Positions 7,629 through 10,459 of a DNA stretch of 10,459 nt are shown here, piece by piece. The DNA comes from Bacillota bacterium (GTDB lineage: Bacteria; Bacillota; Bacilli; Bacillales; Cytobacillaceae), in contig JAEWIG010000028.1 of the NCBI GenBank assembly GCA_023387295.1, positions 1 to 10,459 of the forward strand, read 5' to 3'. The notes beneath the pieces were generated by a model, which ran no database searches, was not told the origin of the DNA, and saw only the letters and a list, made by a program, of their open reading frames with translations. The position numbers and the translations under genes are program-made. Positions within the stretch are counted from its first letter, which is position 1; each line of letters begins with the position of its first letter.

Positions 7629-8192
7629 ATGACACTAATAAAAGAAATTCTAGAATTTAATCAGCAATTTGTTGCTGAAAAAAAATACGAGAAGTATACA
7701 ACAACAAAATACCCAAATAAGGGAATGGTTATTGTTACATGTATGGATACACGATTAGTTGAACTTCTTCCAAGAGCAATCAATGTACGTAATGGTGACG
7801 TCAAAATTGTTAAAACAGCAGGTGCACTTGTTGCGCATCCTTTTGGTAGTATAATGAGAAGTTTGTTGATTGCCGTGTATGAGCTTCAAGCGGAGGAAGT
7901 TTTGATTATTGGTCACTATGATTGTGGGATGAGTGGAATGAAGCCAGAAGGTATTATGGATAGCATGAGAAAACGAGGCAAATCTGAGGATGTACTTGAT
8001 ACAATTACGTACTCAGGTGTTGATGTTAAAGATTGGCTCAAAGGTTTTGATGATGTTGAGGAAAGCGTCGCGCATAGCGTGCGAATGGTGAAAAAACATC
8101 CATTAATGCCTACGGATGTTCCTGTTCACGGGTTAGTCATTGATCCAGGTACTGGAGAATTAAAAGTAGTTGTCGATGGATATGAGATTTAA
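7629..8192 (+). CDS. Beta-class carbonic anhydrase (YtiB type)
   Basis: Interconverts CO2 and bicarbonate in the cytosol. It has 187 residues, the same length I recall for B. subtilis YtiB. The zinc ligands expected for beta carbonic anhydrases are Cys38 (VTCMDTR), His96 and Cys99 (GHYDCGM). Asp40 and Arg42 in CMDTR form the Asp-Arg dyad of the active site, and RNAG-like contacts are replaced by VKTAGALV. The start is the ATG at 7629 with AGGGG at 7617-7621, 7 bases upstream; the frame open to TTG at 7587 runs through a TATAAC -10-like element and is not coding. It is a zinc enzyme divergent from a zinc-uptake gene, so it could share the Zur-controlled gap, although the box is far from this start. 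It converges with yidD 18 bases away, with no visible terminator. Confidence 0.9.
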   Translation: MTLIKEILEFNQQFVAEKKYEKYTTTKYPNKGMVIVTCMDTRLVELLPRAINVRNGDVKIVKTAGALVAHPFGSIMRSLLIAVYELQAEEVLIIGHYDCGMSGMKPEGIMDSMRKRGKSEDVLDTITYSGVDVKDWLKGFDDVEESVAHSVRMVKKHPLMPTDVPVHGLVIDPGTGELKVVVDGYEI

Positions 8193-8210
8193 CTTGTGAT
8201 TAGATAAAAC

Positions 8211-8456
8211 CTAATTTGATTTCTTTGTCTTTGTAGGCCATTTATCGGGTACAGGATCGATTCCACCTGGATGAAAGGGATGGCATTTTAATATCCGCTT
8301 TATAGCCAACCAGCCTCCCTTAATAGCACCAAATCGTTTTACAGATTCAAGTCCATAGTGTGAACAAGTTGGGTAAAATCGACAAGTAGGTGGCTTAAGC
8401 GGAGATATGACAATTTGATAAAAGCGGATGATCCCAATAAACATTTTTTTTAACAT
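8211..8456 (-). CDS. yidD: Membrane protein insertion efficiency factor YidD (YtjA)
   Basis: A small protein thought to help YidC/Sec insert inner-membrane proteins; it acts at the membrane face. It has 81 residues. The whole YidD signature is present: an amphipathic/hydrophobic N-terminus (about 4-19), SPLKPPTCRFYPTCSHYGLE with Cys25 and Cys31, the RFGAIKGGWLAIKRILKCHP segment with Cys58, and FHPGGIDPVP. The three cysteines are conserved in the family. The ATG at 8456 has GGAAG (8464-8468) 7 bases upstream; a second Met at residue 5 has no better site. In B. subtilis this gene lies beside luxS, as here. A possible short ORF ends 15 bases upstream on the same strand. Confidence 0.95.
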   Translation of the reverse strand: MLKKMFIGIIRFYQIVISPLKPPTCRFYPTCSHYGLESVKRFGAIKGGWLAIKRILKCHPFHPGGIDPVPDKWPTKTKKSN

Positions 8457-8471
8457 GCTGATTCTTCCATT

Positions 8472-8582
8472 CTATATAATTTCGTGCGTCTCCAAAATTT
8501 TATTCTTATGGTACGAATTCCAATGATAAAAAGATATCATATTATCTTTTAATTGGCGAACGTCTTGAACTTTCATGCTCAT
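8472..8582 (-). CDS. Possible 36-residue basic protein ahead of yidD
   Basis: An ATG-to-TAG frame beginning MSMKVQDVRQLKDNM and ending KILETHEII. It is rich in Lys, His and Tyr, includes SFYHWNSYHKNK, and has few of the stop-prone or biased features of random AT-rich DNA. It ends 15 bases before yidD in the same direction, as a co-transcribed gene would. Against it, there is no good ribosome binding site before the ATG at 8582 or the alternative ATG at 8576 (only GATGAG), and I do not firmly recognise a family. If real, it would explain most of the otherwise empty yidD-luxS gap, including the AT-rich dyad at 8529-8550. Confidence 0.35.
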   Translation of the reverse strand: MSMKVQDVRQLKDNMISFYHWNSYHKNKILETHEII

Positions 8583-8617
8583 CGTACTGTATTTTTTAGA
8601 TTTATATGAATCTTTAC

Positions 8618-8631
8618 TTTCAGCGCTTACA
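8618..8631. promoter_or_regulatory. cre-like site (CcpA) upstream of luxS
   Basis: Read on the - strand the site is TGTAAGCGCTGAAA. It agrees with the Bacillus cre pattern TGWNANCGNTNWCA except at one position (A for C near the end). It lies about 10 bases upstream of the predicted luxS -35 and could equally affect the - strand small ORF/yidD. The call rests on motif resemblance only. Confidence 0.4.
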
Positions 8632-8640
8632 CTTTTCTAA

Positions 8641-8668
8641 TGAACATACTCGATTTTTACGATACAAT
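8641..8668 (+). promoter_or_regulatory. Probable sigma-A promoter of luxS
   Basis: TGAACA at 8641-8646 (4 of 6 to TTGACA), a 16-base spacer, then TACAAT at 8663-8668 (5 of 6 to TATAAT). Transcription would begin around 8675, giving a leader of about 23 bases with the ribosome binding site GGAG at 8685-8688. Confidence 0.5.
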
Positions 8669-8697
8669 AAAGGGAGAAATTAAAGGAGTGATTGAGC

Positions 8698-9171
8698 ATG
8701 CCTTCAGTAGAGAGCTTTGAATTAGATCACAATGCGGTAAAAGCGCCTTATGTTAGACATTGCGGAGTGCATCAAGTAGGGACAGATGGAGTAGTTAATA
8801 AGTATGATATCCGTTTTTGTCAGCCAAATAAACAGGCAATGAAGCCAGATGTTATTCATACGTTAGAGCATCTGCTTGCTTTTAACCTTCGAACGTATTG
8901 CGAAAAGTATGACCACTTTGATATTATTGATATTTCGCCAATGGGCTGCCAAACTGGCTACTATTTAGTCGTGTGTGGGGAACCAACGGTCGATGAAATC
9001 ATTGATTTGCTTGAGGATACGTTGAAGGCGGCAGTGGAAGTAACAGAAATTCCTGCTGCGAATGAAAAGCAATGTGGGCAAGCAAAGCTTCATGATTTAG
9101 ATGGTGCAAAACGCTTAATGCGTTTCTGGCTAGAGCAATCTAAGGAAGGCTTAAAGCAAGTTTTTGCGTAG
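8698..9171 (+). CDS. luxS: S-ribosylhomocysteine lyase LuxS
   Basis: Cleaves S-ribosylhomocysteine to homocysteine and DPD, the precursor of autoinducer-2; part of the activated methyl cycle in the cytosol. Its 157 residues, beginning MPSVESFELDHNAV, are nearly collinear with B. subtilis LuxS. The metal site is complete: His54 and His58 in IHTLEH, and Cys126 in NEKQCGQAK. The catalytic Glu57 and Cys84 (PMGCQTGYY) are present, as is the RFCQPNKQAM segment. The start is the ATG at 8698, 9 bases after GGAG (8685-8688); a TTG at 8692 would add MS but lies only 3 bases from that site. It is a single gene with its own promoter, a cre-like site upstream and a strong terminator downstream. Confidence 0.98.
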   Translation: MPSVESFELDHNAVKAPYVRHCGVHQVGTDGVVNKYDIRFCQPNKQAMKPDVIHTLEHLLAFNLRTYCEKYDHFDIIDISPMGCQTGYYLVVCGEPTVDEIIDLLEDTLKAAVEVTEIPAANEKQCGQAKLHDLDGAKRLMRFWLEQSKEGLKQVFA

Positions 9172-9197
9172 AAAACTATTTGAATAATGAAAAGTAA

Positions 9198-9236
9198 AAA
9201 GCCGAGCTGGATATTATTTCATCCAGTCCGGCTTTT
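9198..9236. terminator. Bidirectional terminator between luxS and the YtzI-like gene
   Basis: Arms 9198-9212 and 9221-9235 pair at 14 of 15 positions (one A-C mismatch, one G-U) around an 8-base loop, with AAAAA before and TTTT after. The stop codon of the - strand small membrane protein (9235-9237) overlaps its right end, so both convergent genes can use it. Confidence 0.82.
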
Positions 9237-9393
9237 ATTGTTTCTTATACTCACGTTGTTCATTGTTCAACTGTGTGCTTTGATCTATTGGGTCAACCGT
9301 GTGTTTATATGTGTAAGCTTTTGAAGTCGTTACGACTGCTAGAATAATGACAATCGCAACAATTATTACCGAGATGGCAATAACAGCAATCAT
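9235..9393 (-). CDS. Small single-pass membrane protein, YtzI-like
   Basis: 52 residues: an N-terminal hydrophobic helix of Ile/Val/Ala at about 2-21, then a short hydrophilic tail with SKAYTYKHTVDPIDQ and a charged end. The architecture and the AYxYKHTVDP segment resemble the YtzI small membrane protein family of Bacillus, from memory; its function is unknown. I choose the ATG at 9393, preceded by AAGGGGAT (9403-9410), although the spacing of about 11 bases is slightly long. The upstream in-frame ATG at 9427-9429 has no ribosome binding site and lies inside the putative promoter. It converges with luxS and shares its terminator. Confidence 0.75.
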   Translation of the reverse strand: MIAVIAISVIIVAIVIILAVVTTSKAYTYKHTVDPIDQSTQLNNEQREYKKQ

Positions 9394-9414
9394 TTTGAAA
9401 TCATCCCCTTTTCT

Positions 9415-9442
9415 TCTATAGTTTACCATGAAAAAGGTTCAA
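9415..9442 (-). promoter_or_regulatory. Possible promoter of the YtzI-like gene
   Basis: On the - strand TTGAAC (complement of 9437-9442), a 16-base spacer, and TATAGA (complement of 9415-9420). Each hexamer matches the sigma-A consensus at 4 of 6 positions. It lies just upstream of the ribosome binding site of the small membrane protein. Confidence 0.4.
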
Positions 9443-9548
9443 AATGAGAGTGACTTGGTTTCGACGGATAGCATAGTTTTTAAATAAAATTCTTAAACAT
9501 TCAGGTGAAAACTAGGCGCAATACTTACAGTAGTTTTTATTATGTAAA

Positions 9549-9806
9549 TTAATGAATATTTCGGTGATGAGCATTCGTGTTGCGCTGATGTCCAAGGTTT
9601 TCACTTGCGAATTTTCCTTTTAAGCTCTCAATTAAATAAAGACCCACTAAATCGTACAATTCTTGATTATTTAGCTCGTGAATAATCCGTAATAAATCAT
9701 CCCGGGTCATTTCCTCTAAAAAGGCAAAGGCGAGCATATCAATATCTTCCTCATCTCCGGTAAGCTTGTGACGATATAGTTCATAAAGTTCATCGATTAT
9801 TTTCAT
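9549..9806 (-). CDS. Small acidic helical protein, DUF6154-like
   Basis: An 85-residue protein starting MKIIDELYELYRHKLTGDEE. It is predicted to be mostly helical, acidic in the first half and rich in Leu (DIDMLAFAFLEEMTRDDLLRIIHELN, then LVGLYLIESLKGKF). It resembles Bacillus proteins annotated as DUF6154, from memory; no function is known. The last 13 residues (HQRNTNAHHRNIH) are basic, His/Asn-rich and unlike the rest. The start is the ATG at 9806, 5 bases from a near-ideal GGAGGTGA (9812-9819); the ATG at 9819-9821 overlaps that site and is rejected. There are no membrane segments. No convincing promoter was identified. Confidence 0.72.
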   Translation of the reverse strand: MKIIDELYELYRHKLTGDEEDIDMLAFAFLEEMTRDDLLRIIHELNNQELYDLVGLYLIESLKGKFASENLGHQRNTNAHHRNIH

Positions 9807-9867
9807 AAAGGTCACCTCCAATTTTAAAATTGTTTACTATTTATAAAGCATTCGAATGAAGATTTAC

Positions 9868-9939
9868 GTTAGTATATGTTTATTTCCCGTTAATGATAGC
9901 AAATATGCATAAATTTTTCATTATGCGGGAACTGCTAAC
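9868..9939. other. Stem-forming non-coding stretch with competing hairpins
   Basis: Three nested or alternative pairings are visible. TTCCCG-T-TAATGA (9884-9896) pairs with TCATTA-TG-CGGGAA (9918-9931). GCATAA (9907-9912) pairs with TTATGC (9921-9926) and would compete with the first. GTTAG (9868-9872) with CTAAC (9935-9939) could close the outside. It lies between two divergent genes of unknown function and no T-tract follows, so it does not look like a terminator. Role unknown. Confidence 0.4.
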
Positions 9940-10024
9940 AAGAAAAGTTTAGGTAACTTGAGCCTAAGCTAGACAAGAAGGTATTGTAACACAGCCAACT
10001 TTTTCTAGTAAAGGGGAAGTCACA

Positions 10025-10342
10025 ATGGAAGAAAATAAGAAAACGTATTATATAACGGTTGGAACAGGCGAAATTACTCAGATTGCTACTGCGGCCCCAT
10101 GGGATTTTAAAATTAGAGCGACTAGTAATGAAATAAAAGAGCTACGCACATACTTCAAGCAAAATTACTCAACAGATTGGCAAAGTTTTTGGCGAAGTCA
10201 TATTCCATATTTAGAATACCATAATGACAAGGAAAATGATGAGTTTGATGAAATAATGCTGAAAGCTTACGAATTGATTTACCGACTTGGAGATCATGAG
10301 ACGAGAAATCACATTGAAGGTATGGGGATTTTAAATGATTAA
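10025..10342 (+). CDS. Conserved protein of unknown function, 105 residues
   Basis: I do not recognise a characterised family. The N-terminal part (YYITVGTGEITQIATAAPWDFKIRATS) looks beta-rich. It is followed by a helical stretch IKELRTYFKQNYSTDWQSFWRSHIPYLEYH, notable for its aromatic residues, and then an acidic helix DEFDEIMLKAYELIYRLGDHE. There is no signal peptide or membrane segment, so it is probably cytosolic. Proteins of this type occur in Bacillus and are sometimes loosely labelled hydrolase, but I see no hydrolase motif. The start is the ATG at 10025 with AAAGGGG (10010-10016) upstream. A weak promoter is possible at 9958-9987 (TTGAGC, 18 bases, TATTGT). It is followed directly by a repeat-like palindrome. 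Confidence 0.8.
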   Translation: MEENKKTYYITVGTGEITQIATAAPWDFKIRATSNEIKELRTYFKQNYSTDWQSFWRSHIPYLEYHNDKENDEFDEIMLKAYELIYRLGDHETRNHIEGMGILND

Positions 10343-10362
10343 AAGAAAATGGGCTGTCCGAT

Positions 10363-10450
10363 AAGTGCCTGGATCCTTCTTGCAACACAATATATAGATG
10401 AATTTTCACGAATTCTTATCTATACAACGTATTGGAGGTGCCAGGCTCTT
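10363..10450. repeat. Long imperfect palindrome, MITE/REP-like element
   Basis: The outer arms AAGTGCCTGGATCC (10363-10376) and GGTGCCAGGCTCTT (10437-10450) are inverted copies matching at 11 of 14 positions. Inside, CAATA (10388-10392) pairs with TATTG (10430-10434), TATAGAT (10393-10399) with ATCTATA (10418-10424), and GAATT (10400-10404) with AATTC (10411-10415) around a 6-base loop. The preceding GGGCTGTCCGATAAG and the GTGCC/GGCAC-like ends resemble dispersed short repeats seen in Bacillus genomes, which is recollection rather than a search. The element contains no ORF. It may also act as a terminator for the upstream gene, but it lacks a T-tract within the window. Confidence 0.5.
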
Positions 10451-10459
10451 CGTTTTCGG

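Noticed and set aside
7629..8192. A functional link between the carbonic anhydrase and bicarbonate-dependent MenB.
   Set aside because: MenB here is of the bicarbonate type, but the carbonic anhydrase gene is over 3 kb away, in a separate transcription unit, and its place near luxS/yidD is usual in Bacillus. Proximity is weak evidence.
9441..9475. A tmRNA-like 5' segment (GTGACTTGGTTTCGACGG resembles the start of some ssrA genes).
   Set aside because: There is no tag-peptide reading frame ending in an ALAA-type tail, no matching acceptor-stem 3' half and no TTCGA/CCA end downstream within tmRNA length; - strand genes occupy that space.
1..10459. CRISPR arrays, tRNA or rRNA genes, prophage or defence genes, toxin-antitoxin pairs.
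   Set aside because: No regularly spaced repeats, no cloverleaf-type sequences and no such proteins were found on either strand; nearly all long frames are accounted for by the genes listed.

Overview
The window looks like the chromosome of a low-GC, spore-forming Firmicute of the Bacillaceae or a close relative. Three things point there: a menaquinone operon in the Bacillus order menF-menD-menH-menB-menE, a luxS/yidD(ytjA)/ytiB-type neighbourhood, and strong AGGAGG-type ribosome binding sites throughout. The proteins are Bacillus-like, but the genus cannot be fixed from the sequence. No phage genes, intact transposase, tRNA, rRNA or CRISPR array are visible.

Region 1 (2-6149, + strand) is menaquinone biosynthesis. 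It holds menF (5' end outside the window), menD, menH, menB and menE. menF/menD overlap as ATGA and menD/menH as TGATG, which suggests translational coupling. MenF makes isochorismate from chorismate, MenD makes SEPHCHC, MenH makes SHCHC, MenE activates o-succinylbenzoate (OSB) with CoA, and MenB cyclises OSB-CoA to DHNA-CoA. The OSB synthase gene menC, which follows menE in B. subtilis, is absent: a near-perfect terminator closes the operon after menE. A second terminator-like hairpin lies between menB and menE and may lower menE expression.

Region 2 (6171-8192) is metal-related. A 51-residue four-cysteine DUF1540 protein and a ZnuA/AdcA-type zinc-binding lipoprotein lie on the - strand. A beta-carbonic anhydrase (YtiB type) is divergent on the + strand. 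The 215-base divergent gap carries a good match to the Zur box, so the lipoprotein is probably zinc-repressed. No permease or ATPase gene accompanies it.

Region 3 (8211-9236) holds yidD (-) and luxS (+), divergently arranged. The gap between them has a possible 36-codon ORF ahead of yidD, a cre-like CcpA site and a probable luxS promoter. luxS ends in a bidirectional terminator shared with a small YtzI-like membrane protein on the - strand.

Region 4 (9235-10459) holds that membrane protein, an 85-residue acidic protein resembling the DUF6154 family, and a 105-residue conserved protein of unknown function. The gaps contain several potential RNA stems. An imperfect long palindrome at the right edge looks like a miniature repeat or REP-type element. 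Most of the window is ordinary housekeeping sequence. The points worth a second look are the Zur-box/orphan zinc lipoprotein pair, the broken-up men operon, the small ORF before yidD and the structured non-coding stretches.
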